From: Paenibacillus sp. UNC499MF
GTDB taxonomy: Bacteria > Bacillota > Bacilli > Paenibacillales > NBRC-103111
Direction of reading: 5' to 3'
DNA: 64,000 bases
Assembly: GCF_900107975.1 (NCBI RefSeq)
Contig: NZ_FNVF01000004.1
Location: 310,001-374,000, forward strand
Made by a program: the position numbers and the translations under genes. Below, piece by piece: positions 1-7,662 of this stretch. Each line of letters begins with the position of its first letter. The stretch's first letter is position 1. The notes under the pieces were generated by a model, which saw nothing but the letters and a program-made list of their open reading frames with translations, was not told where the DNA came from and ran no database searches.

Positions 1-792
1 ACCGAGCGCTTCGACGGCCTCCGAGCCTTTGCCGAGGAAGTCGCCCAGCTTGTTGGTGAAAGCTTCCCCGTCTTTGGCGAGCTGGGTCACGATCGGCAGG
101 TTGTCCTGCGCTTTTTTTACAATGTCATTCGACTTATGTACATCGTCCAGCGCGACACCGACGGCCTGATTGAGCTCGGGAAACACTGTTTCCAGTTTGA
201 AAACGAGTGTTTTCACTTTCTCGATTGTCGGCAGTTCGTTCTCAAGCTCGACGCCGACCTCGTTGAAGATCTGGAAGATCGTTCCGTTCGCCACCTTGAT
301 AAAATTGCGGCTGACTTCGTCAATGACGCCTGTGGCTCCCTTGGACGTGATTTTCGGCGAGACGGCGTTGATCTTCTCGTTCACGAAGTAGAGAATGTCC
401 GCTTTTTGCGGATCATCGGTCAGCACGGTGGCGATTTTGGCGGAGAAATCGGCGGGAATGACGATGCTGGCGTAATAATCCCCGTGGTTGACGCCTTTCA
501 TCGCTTCTTTCTCATCGACGAAGGTCCAGCCGATCTTTTCATTTTTTTTGAGGGAGGCTACAATCTCTTCCCCCAGGTTCAGCTGCTTGCCGCGCAGGGC
601 GGCTCCTTCGTCGTTGTTGGCGACCGCGATAGCGATGCCTCCGGTCTGGCCGTACGGATCCCAGGAAGCCTCGATATTAAACCACGCGTAAAGCGAGGGA
701 AGGAATACAAGGCCTAGAATAATGACAGCGGCCACCCAATTGGTCGCGATGTTCCGGATATCACGGGCGTAAATGGACCCAATTTTTCTCAT
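1..792 (-). CDS. YhgE/Pip domain membrane protein, 5' part (C-terminus beyond the window)
   Basis: The minus strand is open from the ATG at 792 to the window edge (264 codons). The protein begins MRKIGSIYARDIRNIATNW and has one membrane segment at about residues 19-37. The large extracytoplasmic region that follows (FNIEASWDPYGQTGGIAIAV, then a D-Y-Y-A-S-I-V-I-P stretch) is typical of the YhgE/Pip family. These are ABC-2-like membrane proteins of Gram-positives, related to phage-infection protein and to ESX/T7-associated proteins; their molecular role is poorly defined. An AGGAG about 14 bases before the ATG supports the start. The coiled middle and the C-terminal membrane domain lie outside the window, so completeness cannot be judged. 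Confidence 0.88.
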   Translation of the reverse strand, partial: MRKIGSIYARDIRNIATNWVAAVIILGLVFLPSLYAWFNIEASWDPYGQTGGIAIAVANNDEGAALRGKQLNLGEEIVASLKKNEKIGWTFVDEKEAMKGVNHGDYYASIVIPADFSAKIATVLTDDPQKADILYFVNEKINAVSPKITSKGATGVIDEVSRNFIKVANGTIFQIFNEVGVELENELPTIEKVKTLVFKLETVFPELNQAVGVALDDVHKSNDIVKKAQDNLPIVTQLAKDGEAFTNKLGDFLGKGSEAVEALG

Positions 793-969
793 AAGCGTTT
801 CTGTGTCTCCTGTCTCCATACAGAGTTGATGTTAGTATTGCTTAGCTGCCTCCCAGACATACCCATTATCGGTCGCAGGCTCCCTCATTTGTATATTTAA
901 ACAGGGAATCACGATGATAACAACACCGGGCGGTTTTGGCAAGCAGGGAATGGGAACAGAGGCCGGGAC

Positions 970-994
970 AAAAAAAGCGGCCGGATGCAGGCCG
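970..994 (-). terminator. possible second intrinsic terminator
   Basis: On the minus strand a CGGCC/GGCCG stem with a 7-base loop is followed by a run of seven T. It lies just beyond the stronger terminator at 1027-1052 and may back it up. Confidence 0.4.
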
Positions 995-1026
995 GTCCTC
1001 TCCCGGTTTCATGCGGTACGGGCAAA

Positions 1027-1052
1027 TAAAAAAAGAGCAGACCGGAGTCTGC
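1027..1052 (-). terminator. intrinsic terminator of the symporter gene
   Basis: On the minus strand GCAGAC-TCCG-GTCTGC forms a six-pair stem with a four-base loop and is followed directly by a T-rich tract. It lies 18 bases after the symporter stop codon. Confidence 0.8.
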
Positions 1053-1069
1053 CCTTATTAACGACCCGC

Positions 1070-2425
1070 TTAGGACGGGTTCAATTCCAATTCATCCTCT
1101 TCGTCGCGGTCAAAGGACGCGCGGTCGAATTCTCCTTCGGAGTTGGCCACGATCAGCGTGGACACCGTGGTGCCCGTAGCGTTGATGGCCGTACGGCCCA
1201 TATCGACGATCGCGTCGATCGCGAGGGTGAGGCCGAGACCTTCGAGCGGCAGGCCGAGAGCGGTCAGAACGACCGTCGTCGAGATGGCAGCCGGTCCGGG
1301 CACGCCGGCAACGCCGACGGAGGAAATCATGCTGACGAGCACGATCAGAATGTAATCGGACACGCTCAGCGGAATGTGATAGACGCCTGCGACGAAGATC
1401 GCAACGACAGCAGGCCATACGCCGCCGCAGCCGTTCATGTTGATCGTCGCGCCGAGCGGAGCCACGAAACTGGCGATACGCGGAGATACGCGCAGTCTTT
1501 TCGTCAGGACTTCCAGGTTAACCGGGAGTGTCGCGTAGCTGCTGCGGGTAGTGAAAGCAACGGCGATCGTCGGGTAAGCCTTGCGGAAGAACTTGAACGG
1601 GTTGACCTTGGCTACGAACGTAACCAGACCGCCGAACGTAATGATGAAGTGAAGCAGAAGCGCCGTGTACGTGGCCAGAATGAGCATGATCAGCGGCTTC
1701 AAGGTATCCACGCCGTACTTGGCGGACATAGCTGCGATCAATGCGTATACGCCGTATGGAGTCAGGCGGATAACGTACTTGATCACCTGATGAAGCACTT
1801 GAGCCAGAGAAGCGATAAGGTCCTTCACGGGCTTGACGGCGTCGGGCTTCTTGGAACCGATATGAACGATGGCAACCGCCACGAAGATCGCGAAGATCAG
1901 AACCGGAACGACTTTGCCGGTCGCCATTTCATTGAAAGGATTCGACGGGACGAGATCCAGGATAACCTGGGAGAACGTCGGGATTTCTTTCGGTTTGAAA
2001 TCTTTAAGCGTGCCTTGCGGAATACCGGAACCCGGATCGAACACGAGTGCGACAAGCAGCCCGATCAAAGCGGCGATACCGGTTGTCGCCAGGAACAGCC
2101 CGATCGTTTTCAGCCCGATTTTGCGGAGCTGTCCGAGGTTGGAAAGACCGGCGATGCTGTTGATGACGAGCACGACTACGAGCGGAATCACCATCATTTT
2201 GATGAGATTGACGTAGATCGTACCGATCGTGCTGACGCTTTTGGCGTCGATTTTGTAGGTGTTGAAAATAAATCCTACGATAAGACCGATACCGAGACCG
2301 ATCAGGACGCGGTAGCCGAAGCTGACGCGTTTTTTGGCCAGGAAATGAAGAAAGACGATAATAACCAGAGAAACAACCAGGGAAATCCAGTTGGTCTCGA
2401 AAGCTTTAATCAAGTTGTTATTCAT
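1070..2425 (-). CDS. dicarboxylate/amino acid:cation symporter (DAACS family), possibly L-cystine type
   Basis: A 451-residue polytopic protein of the sodium or proton-coupled DAACS family (GltP, DctA, TcyP). The serine-rich re-entrant loop is present (AFTTRSSYATLP, about residues 288-299), as is the TM7 signature in the form GATINMNGCGG (about 323-333), followed by the second hairpin region (SSVGVAGVPGPA). The NMNGCGG form, in place of the NMDGT of glutamate and dicarboxylate carriers, resembles my recollection of the TcyP/YdjN cystine branch, so L-cystine is the preferred but unproven substrate. An acidic tail (DRDEEDELELN) ends the protein. A GGGGG stretch precedes the ATG. The gene is monocistronic and ends at a clear terminator. 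Confidence 0.85.
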   Translation of the reverse strand: MNNNLIKAFETNWISLVVSLVIIVFLHFLAKKRVSFGYRVLIGLGIGLIVGFIFNTYKIDAKSVSTIGTIYVNLIKMMVIPLVVVLVINSIAGLSNLGQLRKIGLKTIGLFLATTGIAALIGLLVALVFDPGSGIPQGTLKDFKPKEIPTFSQVILDLVPSNPFNEMATGKVVPVLIFAIFVAVAIVHIGSKKPDAVKPVKDLIASLAQVLHQVIKYVIRLTPYGVYALIAAMSAKYGVDTLKPLIMLILATYTALLLHFIITFGGLVTFVAKVNPFKFFRKAYPTIAVAFTTRSSYATLPVNLEVLTKRLRVSPRIASFVAPLGATINMNGCGGVWPAVVAIFVAGVYHIPLSVSDYILIVLVSMISSVGVAGVPGPAAISTTVVLTALGLPLEGLGLTLAIDAIVDMGRTAINATGTTVSTLIVANSEGEFDRASFDRDEEDELELNPS

Positions 2426-2713
2426 GAAGCCTGTTCCCCCTTAATGCTCATAAGTTTAGTCGGGATTAATGATATGTATCGTACTACCGGAACTCTTAAA
2501 CGTCAAGCGCCAATTTTCAAGTTGTTTTTCAAATCTATGTAAAGGGCCGCCGGATTAGAAGAGGGGAAAGAACGGCGGTCGTGAGAAAATATTCAGCTTG
2601 GAGTTCAGGGTGTGGCGGAACGACTGTAAAAAGACTAGATTTCATTTCATCTTTTGTAAATAAATTCTAGCATCCATTATAATGAAGAAAAGAGTTCAAA
2701 GGAGTCGATAAAT

Positions 2714-3640
2714 ATGTCCTTTACAGAGACCGACAAATGGAGAAAAAGCGCACTGCTCGGCCTGCTTGTCCTGTCGCTGGGAGCGTCCGCGTGTGAGTCG
2801 GCCGGTTCCCCCGAAATGGCTGCAAAGAAGGCCGCCGAAGAGGCCGGCAAACAAGGTGCGGCAGCCGCAAGGAACGCCGCCATCGTTTTGCCCGAAGGCG
2901 CCACTTTACAGGAGCGGTTCAAAGTGCCGAAAGGGTACGAACGAACGGAGGCCAAGCCGGGAAGCTTTGCGGCCTTTTTACGGGGACTGGAGCTGAAGCC
3001 GGACGGTTCGGTCGTTCATCTGTTCGACGGACGCGAGAAAAACAAGCCGGGGGTCTACGAGGCGGTAGTCGATATTCCGATCGGCAGCCGCGATCTGCAT
3101 CAGTGCGCCGATGCGGTCATGCTGCTGCGGGCCCAGTATTTATTCGACCGGAAGCAGTACGGGGAGATTCATTTTAACTTTGTGAACGGGTTTAAGGCCG
3201 AATATTCAAAATGGATGAACGGATATCGGATTAAGATGAATGGAAATCAGGCATCGTGGGTAAAAAATGCTGGAGCCGATAACAGCCAGGAGGGATTCCG
3301 CAAGTTTATGGATGTGGTTTTCGCCTATGCGGGAACGTTATCGCTGGAAAAAGAGCTGATACCGGTCAAGAAAAGCGATGTGAAGCCGGGAGATGTGTTT
3401 ATTGTGGGGGGATCGCCGGGACATGCGGTCATTGTCGTGGATACGGCGGTGAATAAGGCGACGGGGGACACCGTATTTATGCTGGCGCAAAGCTATACGC
3501 CCGCCCAGGAGACACAAATATTGGCGAATCCGGCAGATCCCGCTCAAAGCCCTTGGTACACGCTTAAAGAAGGAGGCGGTCTGAAAACGCCGGAGTGGGA
3601 GTTCGGCGAAAACAGCTTAAGGAGATTTCAGGGGAATTAG
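2714..3640 (+). CDS. DUF4846 family lipoprotein
   Basis: A 308-residue exported protein. Residues 10-27 form a charged then hydrophobic signal ending in ASAC, a plausible lipobox with Cys27 as the lipidated residue. An Ala/Lys-rich linker follows, then the DUF4846 domain from about residue 60 to the end. Recognisable pieces are GSFAAFLRGLELKPDGS, DLHQCADAVMLLRAQYLF, FAYAGTLSLEKEL, KPGDVFIVGGSPGHAVIVVD and MLAQSYTPAQE. The PGDVFI...GHAVIVVD part looks like an NlpC/P60-type or transglutaminase-like core with the paired Cys (DLHQCAD) and His. Catalytic function is undemonstrated as far as I know. AAGGAG lies 10 bases before the ATG. Confidence 0.9.
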   Translation: MSFTETDKWRKSALLGLLVLSLGASACESAGSPEMAAKKAAEEAGKQGAAAARNAAIVLPEGATLQERFKVPKGYERTEAKPGSFAAFLRGLELKPDGSVVHLFDGREKNKPGVYEAVVDIPIGSRDLHQCADAVMLLRAQYLFDRKQYGEIHFNFVNGFKAEYSKWMNGYRIKMNGNQASWVKNAGADNSQEGFRKFMDVVFAYAGTLSLEKELIPVKKSDVKPGDVFIVGGSPGHAVIVVDTAVNKATGDTVFMLAQSYTPAQETQILANPADPAQSPWYTLKEGGGLKTPEWEFGENSLRRFQGN

Positions 3641-3772
3641 GAAGTAAAAACCGTTTTCAAACCTGAAATACTCAATAAAATGAAATTTTATCCTTAAAGG
3701 TTGTAAATTAGAACGTTTATTAAGTAAGATAGACGTAAATCCATCCATTATGTGACATAGGGAGCGCTTGTC

Positions 3773-4816
3773 ATGCAAAACTTTTGTTCGAAATGCTTCG
3801 TTGGGGAGCGCGGCTACACGGTCTATTTTGGCGGAAGTGAAACTTCCGCGTTTCTGGATGCCTATTTGCCGGAATACCCGGCGGATCAGTGGGATAAAAT
3901 CGATTCACGGCTATATTGGATGCACGAATCTCTGTTCAACGCCATGGTCGATTACGTGACCGCGCATCTGGAATATGCCAATATCCGGGCCGTACGGGCG
4001 GACAAGCATGACCCCTTGCAGGGGCTGGACAAGCTTAAACCGGTCCAATTTTTCAAGGAAGAACGAGATGCCCACTGGATTGACGATATCATTACTAACC
4101 GCTCCATCCGGACTTTTTATCAGCCTATCGTTTCTTTCGACGGGGTGGAAAGCTCCATTATCGGCTACGAGCTGCTCTCGCGGGGAACCGCGCGGGACGG
4201 CGGGCTGATTCCGCCGGTTCAGCTGTTTCAGGCCGCTAAAGCGAGAGACCGCCTGTTCGCGCTGGACCGTACGTGCCGACTCGAAGCGGTCCGGAACGCG
4301 GGCGGCCTGGATGACGGGCTGATTTTCATCAACTTCCTCCCGACGTCCATCTATAATCCCGTTCATTGTCTTCAATCGACGGTAGAGATGGTGGAGAGAA
4401 CGGGCGTAAATCCCGAATCGATCGTTTTCGAAGTGGTGGAGAGCGAAGAAATCAACAACATGAATCACCTGAGAAGCATCTTGGCTTTTTACAAAAAACA
4501 TGGCTTCCGCTATGCACTGGATGATGTCGGAACGGGTTTTAACAGCCTGCAGGTCCTTTCCGAGCTGGAACCGGACGTTGTGAAGCTGGCGCTTGAATTT
4601 TGCCGGGGCGTGAGTAAGGACAAAGGAAAACAGCGCGTCGCACGCGCTGTGGCAAGAATGACCCAGGAGCTTAATTCCCGCGCGCTCGCGGAAGGAATCG
4701 AAGACCGCGACGATCTGGAATGTCTCCGGGATCTGGGGTATGAATGGTTTCAGGGCTACTACTTCGGCAAGCCGGAGCCGCAGCCGCTGAGGGTTCTGCC
4801 GTCCAGGCCTGCATAA
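3773..4816 (+). CDS. EAL-domain protein, probable cyclic-di-GMP phosphodiesterase
   Basis: 347 residues with no GGDEF domain and no membrane segment. The N-terminal 100 residues, starting MQNFCSKCF with a C-x2-C pair, are not recognised. The EAL domain spans about 110-345. The signature is GYELLSRG (E-L-L, not E-A-L). The metal and catalytic positions are nonetheless present: INFLPTS (Asn), FEVVESE (Glu), LDDVGTGFNSL (Asp-Asp), VKLALE (Lys), LAEGIED (Glu) and WFQGYYFGKP (Gln). Hydrolysis of cyclic-di-GMP is therefore plausible. It may act as a stand-alone cytoplasmic enzyme or sensor. The gene converges on the dNTPase gene with 35 bases between stop codons. Confidence 0.88.
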   Translation: MQNFCSKCFVGERGYTVYFGGSETSAFLDAYLPEYPADQWDKIDSRLYWMHESLFNAMVDYVTAHLEYANIRAVRADKHDPLQGLDKLKPVQFFKEERDAHWIDDIITNRSIRTFYQPIVSFDGVESSIIGYELLSRGTARDGGLIPPVQLFQAAKARDRLFALDRTCRLEAVRNAGGLDDGLIFINFLPTSIYNPVHCLQSTVEMVERTGVNPESIVFEVVESEEINNMNHLRSILAFYKKHGFRYALDDVGTGFNSLQVLSELEPDVVKLALEFCRGVSKDKGKQRVARAVARMTQELNSRALAEGIEDRDDLECLRDLGYEWFQGYYFGKPEPQPLRVLPSRPA

Positions 4817-4851
4817 ATATACAGCCTATACCAGAAAAACGGCGGCCCGCC

Positions 4852-6168
4852 TCAATCCATTTCGTAGATCGAGCCGGATTTGCTCGCGTAGAGCTCGGCG
4901 GCGACTTTCTCCGCGTAGGCATCGGTCATGCCGGAAATATAGTCGGCGACCAGACGGGGCCAAGACCAGACGGAGCGGTGGCGCTCGTAGTTCTCGATCC
5001 AGTCCGGCGGAATAATAAGCTGCCCGTGATCGGGCACTTTAAAGCTGCCCCACAGCCGGCGGATGATGATTTCGCTGCGCTTCTGGAGCCGCTGGACACG
5101 GAAGTCCTTGACTAGCGTGACCCAGGCGAGCTTCTTGATGATCTCCATCGTACGGAGAAGATCAAGGTCCTGGCGGCCCTCGCGCACGAACGTGACACGC
5201 TTCCAGCCTTTATCCGGGTCGTCGATGATGCCGACTTTGCCGGCGAAGGAGCTGACCCAGCGGGCTTTCATCTCTCGGCGCGTGCGCGAGGCTTCCCGGT
5301 CGCACTGGGCGTAGATGAGCTCCCACTGCTGGAGGTAGGAGGCGAGCACCTGCTTGACCATCGCGGCAATGTCGACCTGCTCCCAGCCGACCTCCAGGTT
5401 GCCCTGGTCGTTCACGATTTCCTGAACGAGGTGCCCGATCAGCCGGTCGTCTTCGAAGAAGGAGCGGTTCATCTGGATTTTGCCGGCACGGATGCCGTCC
5501 TCGATATCATGCGTGGAATAGGCGATGTCGTCGCACAAATCCATCAGCTGGGCTTCCAGCGTCGGGCAGCCTTCCGGCATGTTCCACATGTCCCGGAGCT
5601 GCCGGATGCCCTCCCATTCCATCCCGTACACGCCCTTGAGCCGTCCCGGCTCTTCCAGGCTGTACGGGTATTTGTTGATGGCCAGAAGCACGGCGGCCGT
5701 CAAATCCAGGCCGCTGTCGCTGCCGGCCCGCTTCTCCAGAAACGTCAAAATCCTGAAGTTCTGCGCGTTTCCTTCGTAGGAAAGACCATGCTCCTCCCCG
5801 AGGAGATGATTGAGCACTTCCTCGCCTTTGTGGCCGAACGGAGGATGTCCCAAATCGTGCGCGAGCGACGCGCATTCCACGACGGCAGGATCGATCATCA
5901 ATCCGGGATGCTCCCCGCCGATGCAAAACGCGTATTGTTTTCTCATACGCCGGGCAACCTCGCGGGCAATCTGCGAAACCTCGATGGAATGGGTGAGCCG
6001 CGTTCGGTAATAGTCACCGGTCCCCGCACCGAATACCTGCGATTTGCCCTGCAGCCGGCGGAACACCGGAGACTGGATAAGACGGGCGTAATCGCGCTCG
6101 TATTCGTCCCGCTCTTCGCTGAATGTCCCCTGGGAGGGTTCATCCAAACGGTACTTGCGCATATCCAT
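4852..6168 (-). CDS. HD-domain deoxynucleoside triphosphate triphosphohydrolase (Dgt/YwfO-like)
   Basis: A 438-residue cytosolic enzyme of the dNTPase branch of HD proteins, which split dNTP to deoxynucleoside plus tripolyphosphate. Metal-binding motifs appear in order: RLTHSIEVS (about 56), SLAHDLGHPPFGHKG (about 99-113) and CDDIAYSTHDIEDG (about 209-220). The N-terminal YARLIQSPVFRRLQGKSQVF is also typical. The longer reading frame begins at 6246, but AAGGGGG nine bases before the ATG at 6168 decides the shorter start. Which dNTP is used, and whether it is activated by dNTP binding, cannot be read from the sequence. Confidence 0.9.
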   Translation of the reverse strand: MDMRKYRLDEPSQGTFSEERDEYERDYARLIQSPVFRRLQGKSQVFGAGTGDYYRTRLTHSIEVSQIAREVARRMRKQYAFCIGGEHPGLMIDPAVVECASLAHDLGHPPFGHKGEEVLNHLLGEEHGLSYEGNAQNFRILTFLEKRAGSDSGLDLTAAVLLAINKYPYSLEEPGRLKGVYGMEWEGIRQLRDMWNMPEGCPTLEAQLMDLCDDIAYSTHDIEDGIRAGKIQMNRSFFEDDRLIGHLVQEIVNDQGNLEVGWEQVDIAAMVKQVLASYLQQWELIYAQCDREASRTRREMKARWVSSFAGKVGIIDDPDKGWKRVTFVREGRQDLDLLRTMEIIKKLAWVTLVKDFRVQRLQKRSEIIIRRLWGSFKVPDHGQLIIPPDWIENYERHRSVWSWPRLVADYISGMTDAYAEKVAAELYASKSGSIYEMD

Positions 6169-6365
6169 CCACTGCTTCCCCCTTCCTGTTTTCTCTATAT
6201 GTGAATAATCCTGACACGTGAAGACGTTTTGCAAATTGTAGCACATCCGGTCCCTGCGGGAAAAGAGGACAAAGATTCAGACGACCATTCGACCATATCG
6301 CGGCGGCCGGGATAAAGGGAGCCGCAGACGGGAGTTCGGAGGGAAATGCCGGGCCCGCATCCGTT

Positions 6366-6721
6366 TTATTTGTAAAGGATATCGCTTTTCAGGGATCCCA
6401 CTTTATCCGTGATTTGACCGATATCTTCCTCCGTAACTCCGAAATGCCGCAATGAGGCCTGCAGGTGATGGACAATGCTGTCGAAATGCTCCCGCTGCAG
6501 ATTAAGTCCCGTATGGGCCGCGGCCATCGATCTGCCCGTGTAGGGAGCCCCGCCGAGCGCATAGCTGATGAAGGCCGTCTGATGAGCAGCTGTTTCGCCA
6601 TGTCCGTATCCCGGAAGAAATGATTGACCGATTCGTCCTCCATGACGCGCTTGTAAAAATCCTCCACGACCTTGCCGATTACGTCTTTTCCGCCAAGCTT
6701 GTCGTATAAGCTGGTTTCCAT
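6366..6721 (-). pseudogene. truncated haemoglobin (globin) with a single-base frameshift
   Basis: The ATG at 6721 (GGGAGG upstream) starts METSLYDKLGGKDVIGKVVE, continues DFYKRVMEDESVNHFFRDTD, then MAKQ, all typical of the small 2-on-2 globins. After codon CAG (6590-6592) this frame turns into nonsense and ends at 6389. The neighbouring frame then carries AHQTAFISYALGGAPYTGRS, MAAAHTGLNLQREHFDSIVH and HLQASLRHFGVTEEDIGQ, ending LKSDILYK with TAA at 6366. One missing base just after CAG would restore a normal globin of about 118 residues that includes the proximal His region. Either a true recent inactivation or a sequencing error; the otherwise perfect protein on both sides favours error or very recent loss. 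Confidence 0.85.
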
Positions 6722-6784
6722 TATTTATCGCCTCCCGGGTATGGTCTTGCTCTCTTATATTACCCTTCTGAACGCTAAAATCTC

Positions 6785-6814
6785 AAAAAATCCCTGTCCG
6801 TCAATCAAGGACAG
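6785..6814 (-). terminator. intrinsic terminator
   Basis: On the minus strand CTGTCC and GGACAG pair around a 9-base loop and are followed by GGATTTTTTG. It lies between the RsiV-like gene and the globin gene, downstream of another hairpin, so the two are separated transcriptionally. Confidence 0.6.
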
Positions 6815-6863
6815 AGATTAAAGCTGTGCACGCCTGGACTCTGTCTCCTTGTAACGGAACGCG

Positions 6864-6893
6864 AAAATAAACAGCCTCCGTTTTTGGAGGCTG
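6864..6893 (-). terminator. intrinsic terminator of the RsiV-like gene
   Basis: Minus strand: CAGCCTCC-AAAAA-GGAGGCTG, a perfect eight-pair stem, followed by TTTATTTT. It begins about 30 bases after the stop codon at 6924. Confidence 0.8.
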
Positions 6894-6923
6894 CCGACCG
6901 ACTCATTATCGTGCGGATTTTTA

Positions 6924-7553
6924 CTAGGTAACGTCTACCTCCAAGATATCCAGAGGGCCTCCTTCTGCCGCAATGGGCAGCAGATCATAGACCGAAACCG
7001 GAAACATGGGAAATCCGACGTAATACGGTGTGATTTCAAGAAGATCGAAATAGAGGACCAGCGCTTTGTCCGCCAAATAGAAGTTTTGATCGGGCCAGAC
7101 GGATTTGAACGGAGGATGGAGCAGGGGCAGTTTCCGCCGCTGAAGCTGGACCCTTACGTGCTGCGAAAGCAGCTCCACGTAGCCGCATCCGGGTTTGAAA
7201 AGCTGCGACAGAGTGAAAAAGCTCCCCGAATTCACATCGCATGTAAGAGATTCCGCAACGGTATATCCATGGGCCATGGGAGCCGAATAGGCATAATTGG
7301 TGGCGATTAGGCTGAGAAGCCCTCTCTCGTTCGTCTTCACCTCATAATGCCCCGTCATCTCCCGGAGGGTACCGGTCTGATATTTCTTCTGTTCGTAAAC
7401 GAGTGAAGACGTAAGATCGGAGAACGCCGCGTTCAATTTTTTCTGAGCGGCGGCGTTCGCGAGGCCCGAAAGTTTCGGCGTATAGATCGTCACATCCGGA
7501 GATGTGAGAGTTTCCGTTTCTACCTGCACGGGAAGCTGAAATAAGGAGGTCAT
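6924..7553 (-). CDS. DUF3298/DUF4163 (RsiV-like) domain protein
   Basis: 209 residues. The central and C-terminal parts match the DUF3298 type of protein, seen as the extracytoplasmic half of anti-sigma factor RsiV and in stand-alone Paenibacillus/Bacillus proteins: NERGLLSLIATNYAYSAPMA, HGYTVAESLTCDVNSGSFFT, LADKALVLYFDLLEITPYYV and GFPMFPVSVYDLLP. There is no signal peptide or membrane segment, so this copy appears cytosolic or non-classically located. A longer frame starts at 7583, but GAAAGGAAGAAG directly precedes the ATG at 7553. Function unknown; no sigma factor gene lies next to it. Confidence 0.78.
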   Translation of the reverse strand: MTSLFQLPVQVETETLTSPDVTIYTPKLSGLANAAAQKKLNAAFSDLTSSLVYEQKKYQTGTLREMTGHYEVKTNERGLLSLIATNYAYSAPMAHGYTVAESLTCDVNSGSFFTLSQLFKPGCGYVELLSQHVRVQLQRRKLPLLHPPFKSVWPDQNFYLADKALVLYFDLLEITPYYVGFPMFPVSVYDLLPIAAEGGPLDILEVDVT

Positions 7554-7626
7554 GCTCTTCTTCCTTTCCGGATGTCGTCTCATGCTTAACCTATTGCGGG
7601 AAAAAGGTTTTTAGACGTCCGGTCAG

Positions 7627-7648
7627 GCAAAACCGCCCTTGAAGGCGG
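7627..7648 (-). terminator. weak terminator after the MocR gene
   Basis: On the minus strand CCGCC-TTCAAG-GGCGG is followed by only TTTTG. It is placed correctly, just after the regulator gene, but the T tract is short. Confidence 0.45.
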
Positions 7649-7662
7649 CATTCGGGCTTCAT

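Noticed and set aside
914-2542. A 542-codon open frame on the plus strand
   Set aside because: It lies antisense to the symporter gene, is rich in Arg/Asp/His/Gln without domain character, and has no ribosome site. The same applies to other long antisense frames in this GC-rich sequence, such as 10333-11694 (-), 32582-33706 (-) and 57446-58801 (-).
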